In this document: in pieces, positions 16,238 through 24,116 of the stretch
Numbering within the stretch: position 1 is the stretch's first letter
Layout: each line of letters starts with the position of its first letter
From: Planktosalinus sp963975935
Lineage (GTDB): Bacteria > Bacteroidota > Bacteroidia > Flavobacteriales > Flavobacteriaceae
Reading direction: 5' to 3'
DNA length: 64,000 nt
Assembly (NCBI GenBank): GCA_963975935.1
Contig: CAXBIQ010000011.1
Location: 38,545 to 102,544 of the forward strand
Translations under genes and position numbers: made by a program
The notes under the pieces: model-generated
Told to the model about the DNA's origin: nothing
Database searches by the model: none
Seen by the model: only the letters and a program-made list of their open reading frames with translations

Positions 16238-16634
16238 TAAAAAATATCCCGTACAAAAAACAGAAGAAGAATGGCTGGCAGAACTCGGTGAGGAACGCTA
16301 TACTATTCTGCGTAAAAAAGGCACAGAACGACCCTTTACCGGGGAGTATAATATGCATTCTGAAGAAGGCAAATATTATTGTGCCGCCTGTAATGCCCTG
16401 CTATTTGAAAGCGAATCAAAATTTGACAGTGGCTGCGGATGGCCCGCTTTTGACAAAGCTGTACCGGGAAGTATTGAGTATGTAAAGGACACCAGCTATG
16501 GTATGCAACGCACTGAAATCCTCTGTGCCAATTGTGGCAGTCATCTGGGGCATGTATTTAATGACGGACCCACAGACACCGGTCAGCGCTATTGTGTGAA
16601 TTCTTTGAGCATGGCGTTTTCAGAGAAAAAATAA
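16230..16634 (+). CDS. msrB: Peptide-methionine (R)-S-oxide reductase, cytoplasmic form
   Basis: 134-residue MsrB starting MTDKKYPVQKTEEEW at an ATG that overlaps the end of the preceding gene by 8 bases; the frame continues further upstream, but only as an overlap of the first msrB. No signal sequence. Zinc-binding pairs are CAAC and CANC; the conserved GWPAFD is present; the catalytic Cys is in RYCVNSLSM (C122). It is clearly a paralogue of the upstream lipoprotein, arranged in tandem. Confidence 0.96.
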   Translation: MTDKKYPVQKTEEEWLAELGEERYTILRKKGTERPFTGEYNMHSEEGKYYCAACNALLFESESKFDSGCGWPAFDKAVPGSIEYVKDTSYGMQRTEILCANCGSHLGHVFNDGPTDTGQRYCVNSLSMAFSEKK

Positions 16635-16696
16635 AGGCTCTTTCCTTATGTTTTTTGTAATTTAGTTCTTCATTTCACACCTAAAAGCAATGACTC

Positions 16697-17113
16697 ATGG
16701 CCAAAAACAAAACCGTTCCCACCAAAGCAAGTGTCACCGATTTTATCAATGCTGTTGATCACGACCAAAAACGCAAGGATAGCTTCAGACTTATCGAACT
16801 GATGAAAGAAATTTCGGGCCATGACCCCTATATGTGGGGACCCAGTATTGTGGGTTTCGGAAACTACCATTATGTCTATGACAGTGGTCATGAGGGAGAT
16901 GCCCCGCTTCTGGGCTTTTCACCGCGCAAAGCCGCTATCTCACTCTATGTCTTTACCGGTTTGGAAAAACACAAACACCTGCTCGATGATTTGGGTAAAT
17001 TTACGATGGGAAAAGCCTGCATTTATGTCAAAAAACTGGAAGACATCAACGAAGAGGTTTTAAGAAAGGTAATGAAACAAACCCTTTCTTATTTGCAGGA
17101 AAAATATGGTTGA
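16697..17113 (+). CDS. DUF1801 domain protein (YdhG-like)
   Basis: 138 residues, soluble, starting MAKNKTVPTKASVTDFINAV. The YdhG/DUF1801 features are clear: KRKDSFRLIELMKEISGHDPYMWGPSIVGFG near the N-terminus, then GFSPRKAAISLYV, and a C-terminal K-rich segment (GKACIYVKKLEDINEEVLRKV). The fold is related to the SCP/YdhG family; the function is undefined. It stands 62 bases after the msrB pair in the same direction and could be read with it. Confidence 0.88.
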   Translation: MAKNKTVPTKASVTDFINAVDHDQKRKDSFRLIELMKEISGHDPYMWGPSIVGFGNYHYVYDSGHEGDAPLLGFSPRKAAISLYVFTGLEKHKHLLDDLGKFTMGKACIYVKKLEDINEEVLRKVMKQTLSYLQEKYG

Positions 17114-17160
17114 TATACCCTAAAAAAAAACTCCTGTGCTCGTAAAATCGGTTACGGGAA

Positions 17161-19719
17161 TTACCTTACTTCCTTGCGAAGTACTTCCAGCGGGGGACTT
17201 TTGATAACTCCCATACTGTTGCCCATTCCAATGGCAAGGACTAATAGTGTTATTCCCGGAAAGAGTACTAAAAATGGTACCCAGGATGGAACAAACGGCG
17301 TATCAAAGACAAGCCACGCCAGCAACTCACTACTGATCAATGACAGCAAAATACCCGATAACGAACCTAAAACCCCCAAATAAAAGTATTCCAGAGCTGT
17401 TATCTTGAGGATTTGATTGCTTCGTGCACCGAGTGTGCGCAGGAGCACGCTTTCGCGCACGCGCTGATATTTACTCGTTCTCACAGCTCCCAGCAATACA
17501 ATAATACCCGTAAGAATACTGAAGAACGCCATAAAATTGATAAGCCAGGAAATTTTGTTGAGCAGTCCTTCCACCACCGTAAGCACCTGCCGGATATCAA
17601 TAATAGAAATGTTTGGAAAGTTGCGCACCAGTTCCTGTTGTAGTCGTGCTGATACCGTTTCATCAGGCACTGTGGTCGTTAGCACCCTGAACTGCGGGGC
17701 TTCTTCCAAAACTCCTTTGGGAAATACGATGGAAAAATTCATTTGCATTTGACTCCAGTCAACTGTGCGAATGCTTCCCACGATGGTTTCAGTAAGAACA
17801 CCCTGAACATTGAACGTAATGTGATCACCTACACCCACCTTGGCATCATTTGCAAAATTATCACTAATCGAAATGGGAATACGTCCGCTTTCTTCCGCCA
17901 CTTCAGTCCAGGTCCCCTCCTGAAGGTTTTCTGAGGCTACCAGAGAATCACGGTACGTGACACGAAATTCATGATTTAAAATCCAACCGCGGATAAAAGT
18001 AGTCGTATCTTTTTTTATCTCATTGACCGTTCTGTCACCTATGCTGTGTATGCGCATCGTCACAATGGGAATGTTATCAATAACCTTAAGGTCATTATTC
18101 CTGATTGTTGTTGCAACAGCATCTGCCTGCGGACTTTGCACATCCAGAAGAATCATATTTGGGCTCTCAGCCTGTGCTTCCACTGAAGCCTGAGCGAGCA
18201 GAATGTCTTTGGTAAAGTATAGTGTACTGATTAAAAATGTCCCCACCCCGATGGCAAGCACCAAAATAAGTGTTTGGTTCTGCGGCCGAAAGAGATTTTT
18301 TAAACTTTGACGTGCCACAAACCCCCAGGAAGAAGGGAAGAATTTTCTGATTGCCTGCATAAAGAGATGCGCCACCCCGGCAAGAATTGAAAAAGTCACG
18401 AAGATACCCGCCACAAAGGCAAGCGAATATTGAATATCTTCCAGTAACCAGTATGAAAACAGGAAAATAAACAGGAATATTCCCAACAAGACCAGAAGCC
18501 CGGCTTTACGTGATTTTGGGGTATCACTCTCCTGAACACGCAGTGCCTGCAGGGGCGATACATATAAGGTATTCATCAAGGGATATAAGGCAAACAATAC
18601 TGACATGAAGATACCCAGCAAGATTCCCATTATAATCACGCGCGGCGAAAAAGCCATCGCTACATCTACCGGCAGCAGATCGCCCAGCAACATGGGAAAA
18701 AGTTGTTGCAGTAACAGACCTATGGCTGTACCGGCGATACCTCCCAGCAATCCCATACCTGCAATCTGCAGTAAATAAATAAGAAATGTTTGACGCTTGG
18801 TGGCTCCCAGGCATTTCAGGACGGCCACGGCCCGCAGTTTTTCTTTAATGTATATATGTATGGCACTCGCAATCCCCACACAACCCAGTAAAAGGGCAAT
18901 GAAAGCCACGAGGTTGAGGAACCTTCCAAAATTTTCATACCGACGTCCCATGCGTTCGCTTGTGGATGTATGGGTGTCGAGATCTGCTTCCTGAAGTTCG
19001 AGCATGGGTTCTACTTCACGATCCAGTTGCTCCATACTCACTGAGGGGTCTGCCACAAAATAAAATTCATAATCTATGCGACTTCCGGTTTGCACAAGTT
19101 CTGTTTCTTCAATAAAACGAAAGGGAATCACTACCGGCGGTGCTACTGAACTAAAGATGGCATTGCTTCCTGGAATCGACTTTAAACTTCCGGCAACAGG
19201 AAAGGTATATTCACCCACTTTAATACTGTCACCCGGTTCTATTCCCAATTGCAGCATTACTGTAGCGTCTACAAGTGCTGCACCGGATTCTTCGTATGTA
19301 TTTGCCGCTGAAGCAGGTTCGGTTTCCAGAACACCGTAAAAAGGAAATCCTCCCTCAATGCCACGCACCTGCACCAGTTTTGAAGTTTCATTTTTGGGAA
19401 ATGCAACCATGGAAGGAAAGTTTATTTCCCTTCCATCATAGCCTCCCAGTGAATCCATAATGCGCAACACCTCTTCATTGGGCGGGTTGTTGCTGTCTAT
19501 TTTAAAATCGGCTCCCATGAGGGATTTAGACTGCAAGGCTATATTGTCTTTCAGGGTTTCACCAAACGATTGAATGGAAACCACGGCTGCAATACCCAGC
19601 ACGATGGAAGCCATAAAGAGAATTAGTTTTTTGCTGCTTGCTTTTCCGTCACGCCAGGCCATTTTCAGCAACCAGTTGATACCCGGTCCGGAAGTGGTTT
19701 TACTCTTTTCTATTTCCAT
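17161..19719 (-). CDS. ABC transporter permease, YbbP/FtsX type
   Basis: 852-residue inner-membrane protein with the architecture of E. coli YbbP: one N-terminal helix (about 30-52), a large periplasmic domain, three helices (about 265-385) forming the first FtsX domain, a central pair (about 410-460), a second periplasmic domain, and a last FtsX domain of three helices near the C-terminus. The LKCLGATKRQTFLIYLLQ and LRTLGARSNQILKITALEY stretches are the coupling motifs that touch the ATPase. It overlaps the ATPase gene by 10 bases. In E. coli YbbAP, with TesA, has been linked to removal of hydrophobic compounds from the membrane; here tesA is again divergent. Confidence 0.94.
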   Translation of the reverse strand: MEIEKSKTTSGPGINWLLKMAWRDGKASSKKLILFMASIVLGIAAVVSIQSFGETLKDNIALQSKSLMGADFKIDSNNPPNEEVLRIMDSLGGYDGREINFPSMVAFPKNETSKLVQVRGIEGGFPFYGVLETEPASAANTYEESGAALVDATVMLQLGIEPGDSIKVGEYTFPVAGSLKSIPGSNAIFSSVAPPVVIPFRFIEETELVQTGSRIDYEFYFVADPSVSMEQLDREVEPMLELQEADLDTHTSTSERMGRRYENFGRFLNLVAFIALLLGCVGIASAIHIYIKEKLRAVAVLKCLGATKRQTFLIYLLQIAGMGLLGGIAGTAIGLLLQQLFPMLLGDLLPVDVAMAFSPRVIIMGILLGIFMSVLFALYPLMNTLYVSPLQALRVQESDTPKSRKAGLLVLLGIFLFIFLFSYWLLEDIQYSLAFVAGIFVTFSILAGVAHLFMQAIRKFFPSSWGFVARQSLKNLFRPQNQTLILVLAIGVGTFLISTLYFTKDILLAQASVEAQAESPNMILLDVQSPQADAVATTIRNNDLKVIDNIPIVTMRIHSIGDRTVNEIKKDTTTFIRGWILNHEFRVTYRDSLVASENLQEGTWTEVAEESGRIPISISDNFANDAKVGVGDHITFNVQGVLTETIVGSIRTVDWSQMQMNFSIVFPKGVLEEAPQFRVLTTTVPDETVSARLQQELVRNFPNISIIDIRQVLTVVEGLLNKISWLINFMAFFSILTGIIVLLGAVRTSKYQRVRESVLLRTLGARSNQILKITALEYFYLGVLGSLSGILLSLISSELLAWLVFDTPFVPSWVPFLVLFPGITLLVLAIGMGNSMGVIKSPPLEVLRKEVR

Positions 19720-20402
19720 GAAGCCTCTTTTTGGTTGGGAACAATTTTTCCACCTTTCAAGCGCAGAATATTTTGAGTCTTATTTGCCAACTCAATATCG
19801 TGGGTCACAATCACAAGGGTTGTACCGGCTTCTTTGTTGAGTTCAAAAAGGAGGGCTTCTACTTTTTCGCCTGTTTCGGCATCAAGGTTTCCTGTGGGCT
19901 CATCGGCAAAAAGGATGGATGGACGGTTTGAGAAAGCCCTTGCCACAGCTACGCGTTGTTGCTCACCTCCCGAAAGCTGTGACGGATAATGATGAAAACG
20001 GTTTGCCAATCCCACTTTATCAAGAAGCTCCATTCCTATTTTTGCTGCATTCTTTGCCCCTTGCAGTTCCAAGGGAACCGCAACATTTTCAAGCGCGGTC
20101 AAGGTGGGCAATAATTGAAAATCCTGAAAAACAAAGCCAATGTTGCGGTTGCGCAAAAGTGCCCGTTCATCTTCGGTCAGGTTGTTGAGTTGTGTGCCAC
20201 ACAGTTCGATTGTGCCGGCATTGGGCCGGTCCAGACCTGCACAAAGCCCTAAAAGAGTAGTTTTTCCACTTCCGGAAGGACCCACGATAGCAAAGGTTTC
20301 CCGCTCTTCAATGGCAAAAGAAATATTTTGTAAAACTGTTAATGTTTGTGAACCTGAGGTGTAGGTTTTTTCTAAGTTGTGGACGTTTAATATCTTTGCC
20401 AT
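19710..20402 (-). CDS. ABC transporter ATP-binding protein, YbbA type
   Basis: 230 residues, of the LolD/MacB/YbbA class. Walker A is GPSGSGKT (about residue 39-46), the signature is LSGGEQQR, Walker B is ILFADEPTGNLD, and the H-loop is in IVTHD. It pairs with the 852-residue permease encoded directly downstream (10-base overlap). It is divergent from tesA with only 69 bases between start codons, as in E. coli. Confidence 0.95.
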   Translation of the reverse strand: MAKILNVHNLEKTYTSGSQTLTVLQNISFAIEERETFAIVGPSGSGKTTLLGLCAGLDRPNAGTIELCGTQLNNLTEDERALLRNRNIGFVFQDFQLLPTLTALENVAVPLELQGAKNAAKIGMELLDKVGLANRFHHYPSQLSGGEQQRVAVARAFSNRPSILFADEPTGNLDAETGEKVEALLFELNKEAGTTLVIVTHDIELANKTQNILRLKGGKIVPNQKEASWK

Positions 20403-20416
20403 TTAGAGTATCTTTG
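20391..20416 (+). promoter_or_regulatory. Two TATCTTTG boxes at the start of tesA's upstream region
   Basis: TATCTTTG occurs at 20391-20398 and again at 20409-20416, both full matches to TAnnTTTG. The second is the better tesA candidate (56 bases before the ATG); the first falls inside the divergent ybbA start. No good -33 pairs with either. Confidence 0.45.
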
Positions 20417-20471
20417 ATTGCTTTTTTTAAAGAGGTAAAATAAAGAAATCATTTTAATTTTAATCCACGTT

Positions 20472-21161
20472 ATGATGCGAAGCCTGTTAATCTTTTGTTA
20501 TATTTTATCTTTTTCACTCTTTATTTCCTGCGGAAAATCTGCTGAGAAAAAAAAGACTGAAGAAAGTTTGCAAACTGAAAAACCTGAAGAACAAGAGACG
20601 ACAGACAAGAAGCGCATCCTGTTCTTTGGCACCAGTCTTACCGCCGGACTGGGACTAGACCCTGAAGAGGCTTATCCGGCTGTTATTCAGGAGAAAATCG
20701 ATTCCCTTGACCTGAATTATGAAATCATAAATGCCGGCCTTAGCGGCGAAACCACTGCCAGTGGCAAAAACAGGATTAATTGGGTTTTAAATCAGCCAGT
20801 TGATATTTTTGTATTGGAACTGGGAGCCAATGACGGTTTGCGGGGTATTCCGCTATCAGAAACACGAAAAAACCTCGCTTTTATTATTGAGTTTGTATTG
20901 GAAAAAAATCCTGATGCTACTATTGTACTAGCCGGGATGCAACTTCCGCCCAATATGGGGCAGTCTTATACCTCAGAATTCAGAAATATTTTTCCTGAGC
21001 TGGCCGAACAATACAAGCTTCCGCTTATCCCTTTTTTACTCGAAGATGTGGGCGGAGTACCCGATTTAAACCAGGCAGATGGCATCCACCCCACCGCAGC
21101 GGGACAAGAAATTATTGCAGAGAATGTCTGGGAAGCACTCCAACCTTTGGTAACTGAGTAA
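20472..21161 (+). CDS. tesA: TesA-like GDSL/SGNH esterase, lipoprotein
   Basis: 229 residues: a lipoprotein signal (ILSFSLFISC, Cys near residue 17), a charged Lys/Glu linker to about residue 50, then an SGNH hydrolase domain. Catalytic blocks are GTSLTAG (the GDS block with Thr in place of Asp, Ser nucleophile), the Gly in NAGLSGETT, GANDGL (Asn block), and DGIHPT (Asp-His). Homologues act as lysophospholipase/thioesterase/arylesterase. The divergent pairing with ybbAP is conserved with E. coli. Two adjacent ATG codons (20472 and 20475) are possible starts. Confidence 0.92.
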   Translation: MMRSLLIFCYILSFSLFISCGKSAEKKKTEESLQTEKPEEQETTDKKRILFFGTSLTAGLGLDPEEAYPAVIQEKIDSLDLNYEIINAGLSGETTASGKNRINWVLNQPVDIFVLELGANDGLRGIPLSETRKNLAFIIEFVLEKNPDATIVLAGMQLPPNMGQSYTSEFRNIFPELAEQYKLPLIPFLLEDVGGVPDLNQADGIHPTAAGQEIIAENVWEALQPLVTE

Positions 21162-21293
21162 ACTTAAAGTTCAAAAATACCCCTTTTGTAGCAAATGTTT
21201 ATTTGCAACAAGGTCTGTCTGTTTTTTTTATATTTTATTTAATAAACAGAAAAAAGATTCTTCTTATCTTCATGGAAATAAAACATTTACACT

Positions 21294-21533
21294 ATGGACA
21301 CATCTAAGAAAAATTTAAAGGAAGATCCTCACGCTGATAAAAACAAAGAGCCAAAAAAAAAGAAATCATTTCCTGAAGCTGAAGAAAATGCAAGTCGGGG
21401 AACCGAACACGCTGAAGCAACAAATAAAGAAAAAGCCGGAAAAGAGAAAAAGAAACCAAAAAAGGATTCGGGAAATGATTTAGAGGATTATAAGAATAAT
21501 AACCTCACCCAACGCGAGCCGGATTGGCAATAA
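21294..21533 (+). CDS. Small highly charged protein, unknown function
   Basis: 79 residues, Lys/Glu/Asp/Asn-rich with no hydrophobic core, so probably disordered. It ends NNLTQREPDWQ, whose ordered look contrasts with the rest. The ATG is preceded by an AT-rich region with TATCTTCA. The composition could be chance, but the codon pattern and isolated position between tesA and guaB are compatible with a real gene; similar short charged proteins are common in Flavobacteria. I cannot assign a family. Confidence 0.55.
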   Translation: MDTSKKNLKEDPHADKNKEPKKKKSFPEAEENASRGTEHAEATNKEKAGKEKKKPKKDSGNDLEDYKNNNLTQREPDWQ

Positions 21534-21629
21534 CTTAATCCAAAAGTAATGAGAATGCCCCTGTAAGCAGGTATTTTTTGAATGCTTACAATTTCACTTT
21601 AGTCTTTACAATATAGATTCTATAAAAGC

Positions 21630-23102
21630 TTAACGCGAATAATTGGGAGATTCTTTTGTGATATACACATCGTGTGGGTGACTTTCATTGATTCCCGATG
21701 CCGTGATTCTGATAAACTTTCCGGACTCCTTAAGTGTGGCAATATCTTTTGCACCACAATAACCCATACCGGCACGCAAACCGCCAATGAATTGTGTCAT
21801 GCTTTCAGCAAGTTCACCTTTGTATGGCACCCTGCCCACGATTCCTTCCGGAACCAGTTTTTTAATATCTTCTTCCACATCCTGAAAATAACGGTCTTTG
21901 GAGCCATGCTGCATGGCTTCAACAGACCCCATTCCACGATAAGACTTAAATTTTCTACCTTCATAGATAATGGTTTCACCGGGACTTTCTTTGGTTCCTG
22001 CAAGCAATGAGCCTAACATAACACAGTCGGCACCTGCAGCAATCGCTTTGGGAATATCTCCCGTATAGCGAATACCGCCATCGGCAATCACCGGAACCCC
22101 ACTTCCTTTGATGGCAGCAGCTACTTCCAATACGGCTGAAAATTGAGGAGCGCCCACACCGGCCACCACACGTGTGGTACAAATTGAACCCGGGCCAATA
22201 CCTACTTTAACGGCATCTGCTCCGGCCTCAACCAGATATCTGGCTGCATCTGCTGTGGCAATATTACCTACAACCACATCAAGTTCCGGATATTTGTTTT
22301 TAACTTTTTTGAGGACATCAACCACACCTTTAGTATGCCCGTGTGCCGTGTCAATAATAACTGCATCTACCTGAGCCTGGACAAGTGCAGCGGTGCGTTC
22401 CATCACATCACCGGTTACACCCAGTGCAGCTGCAACGCGTAAACGCCCGAATTGATCTTTGTTGGCTATGGGCTTTTGAGTAAGTTTTGTAATATCCCTG
22501 AAGGTAATAAGCCCTATTAAGGTATTGTCATCCTTTACTACCGGAAGTTTTTCAATTTTATGCTTTTGCAGGATAATTTCTGCCTGCTCAAGCGAAGTCC
22601 CTTCTTGAGTGGTTACCAGTTTATCTGAAGTCATGACTTCACTGATGGGACGTTTGTTGTCTTTTTCAAAACGCAGATCACGATTGGTTACAATCCCGAT
22701 GAGTTTTCCGGAATCATCAACAATTGGGATACCCCCGATGCTGTATTCACGCATAACGTTTTTAGCATCTGCAACAACGGCTGTTAATGGAAGTGTCACA
22801 GGATCGAGTATCATACCGCTTTCAGCACGTTTTACTTTCCGAACCTCCATCGCCTGCTGCTCTATGGTCATATTCTTATGCAACACTCCAATCCCCCCTT
22901 CACGGGCAATAGCAATAGCCATGGCACTTTCAGTGACAGTGTCCATAGCCGCTGAAATTATGGGAACATTAATGGTTATGTTTCTGGAGAATTGAGTACT
23001 GATGGATACCTCACGTGGTAAAACTTCAGAATAAGCAGGAACTAAGAGTACATCGTCATAAGTAAGACCTTCTCCCAGTATTTTGTTTTGATGCGCAGTC
23101 AT
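21630..23102 (-). CDS. guaB: IMP dehydrogenase
   Basis: Oxidises IMP to XMP with NAD+, the committed step to GMP. 490 residues: the barrel is interrupted by a tandem CBS pair at about 95-210. The active-site loop GPGSICTTR contains the nucleophile C308. Other markers are IDTAHGH, IADGGIRYTGD, and the mobile flap YRGMGSVEAMQ with RVPYKG. The ATG at 23102 is supported by a TATATTTG box just upstream. It is a single gene. Confidence 0.98.
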   Translation of the reverse strand: MTAHQNKILGEGLTYDDVLLVPAYSEVLPREVSISTQFSRNITINVPIISAAMDTVTESAMAIAIAREGGIGVLHKNMTIEQQAMEVRKVKRAESGMILDPVTLPLTAVVADAKNVMREYSIGGIPIVDDSGKLIGIVTNRDLRFEKDNKRPISEVMTSDKLVTTQEGTSLEQAEIILQKHKIEKLPVVKDDNTLIGLITFRDITKLTQKPIANKDQFGRLRVAAALGVTGDVMERTAALVQAQVDAVIIDTAHGHTKGVVDVLKKVKNKYPELDVVVGNIATADAARYLVEAGADAVKVGIGPGSICTTRVVAGVGAPQFSAVLEVAAAIKGSGVPVIADGGIRYTGDIPKAIAAGADCVMLGSLLAGTKESPGETIIYEGRKFKSYRGMGSVEAMQHGSKDRYFQDVEEDIKKLVPEGIVGRVPYKGELAESMTQFIGGLRAGMGYCGAKDIATLKESGKFIRITASGINESHPHDVYITKESPNYSR

Positions 23103-23125
23103 TGCAATTACGTTTTAATTGCGTG

Positions 23126-23133
23126 CAAATATA
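23126..23133 (-). promoter_or_regulatory. Probable -7 element for guaB
   Basis: TATATTTG on the minus strand (CAAATATA on the plus) fully matches TAnnTTTG and lies 24 bases before the guaB ATG. There is no clear -33 TTG. Confidence 0.5.
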
Positions 23134-23262
23134 CTATTTTTTATTGGGAAAATGATGCTTTTGAAAAGGGTAACCTCCTTATTTTTTATAATTTGAAATA
23201 CGGCTTCGGGATGATACACCTTTCGTAAAAGCATAATTATTTTTTTATCCCGAATAATAAAT

Positions 23263-23270
23263 TATTTTTG
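23263..23270 (+). promoter_or_regulatory. Probable -7 element for the exported unknown at 23315
   Basis: TATTTTTG fully matches TAnnTTTG and lies 45 bases before the ATG. No -33 TTG is found at the expected distance, and the region is AT-rich. Confidence 0.4.
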
Positions 23271-23314
23271 GCGGGCAAAATCTTAGTGATTTCTCAGACC
23301 CAATACATACTACT

Positions 23315-24004
23315 ATGAAATATTTCGTTTTATTCATACTCATCATTAGCTTCCAGTCTCATATGGCCCAAACCCTTGATACCATACCTGTATCACTATA
23401 TGAAACGACATATGATTTCATTAAGAACAAAAAAAGGGATGTAAATGCTGTTGCAATTGTAAGGCAACAGAGTAGTACACATATTTTCGTAAAAAAAATA
23501 ATAGATGCCGCTACAGGTAAAAAAATTAAAAAATCTATGACGAGTTGGGCAATTGATCACGACGGGGATACTTATTTTAACCTTTCCCATTCAAGTGATA
23601 TGCATCAACCCAATGTGTTTATAAAATTAGAGATAACAGGAACCTATTGTGCTGCATTTATTGATGAACACTCAGCCCAGGTTGTTAAATCAGGAGGTAA
23701 GCATTATACCGGTGGAGTTGTTGGAGGAGCAATAGGAGTCGTTGTATCTGAATCTGTTAAATGGAACAAAAGCTGGAAAGACCAGTATAATATCCAACGC
23801 AAGGTCCTTCTCATAAACACCTCAGCAATTAACGAGAAACGTAAAAACGCAGAAGGCAATTTACTGTCCAGAAAACAGGTAACCGAATTTTTGGGAGAAA
23901 AATATGCCCATCTCGAAGCAAAAGAGCTCACTTTTGAGAGTATAGTGGCTCTAATCAAAAAAATGAATACAGAGAATCCCAGCAGTTTGGATTCAAAAAA
24001 TTAA
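23315..24004 (+). CDS. Exported protein of unknown function
   Basis: 229 residues with a signal peptide (MKYFVLFILIISFQSHMAQ, cut after Gln-19). The mature part has no family I recognise. A short Gly/Val-rich segment at about 130-145 (GGVVGGAIGVVV) could be a membrane-interacting or second hydrophobic element. The C-terminal 50 residues are charged and helical (RKQVTEFLGEKYAHLEAKELTF). No lipobox. It sits upstream of the M1 peptidase with a 112-base gap, so linkage is uncertain. Confidence 0.75.
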   Translation: MKYFVLFILIISFQSHMAQTLDTIPVSLYETTYDFIKNKKRDVNAVAIVRQQSSTHIFVKKIIDAATGKKIKKSMTSWAIDHDGDTYFNLSHSSDMHQPNVFIKLEITGTYCAAFIDEHSAQVVKSGGKHYTGGVVGGAIGVVVSESVKWNKSWKDQYNIQRKVLLINTSAINEKRKNAEGNLLSRKQVTEFLGEKYAHLEAKELTFESIVALIKKMNTENPSSLDSKN

Positions 24005-24116
24005 AACTATTATTAATTCTAAATCGGTTAATCTATTAGGATTTAAAAAAAGTTAATCTTTTTGTGAATGTTAAAGCTTTGCCTATTTTAGCGCGTCTAA
24101 AAAAATATATACATCT

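Noticed and set aside
21560..21600. Terminator between the small charged gene and guaB
   Set aside because: Only a 4-bp CCTG/CAGG stem is present before a T-run, too weak to support.
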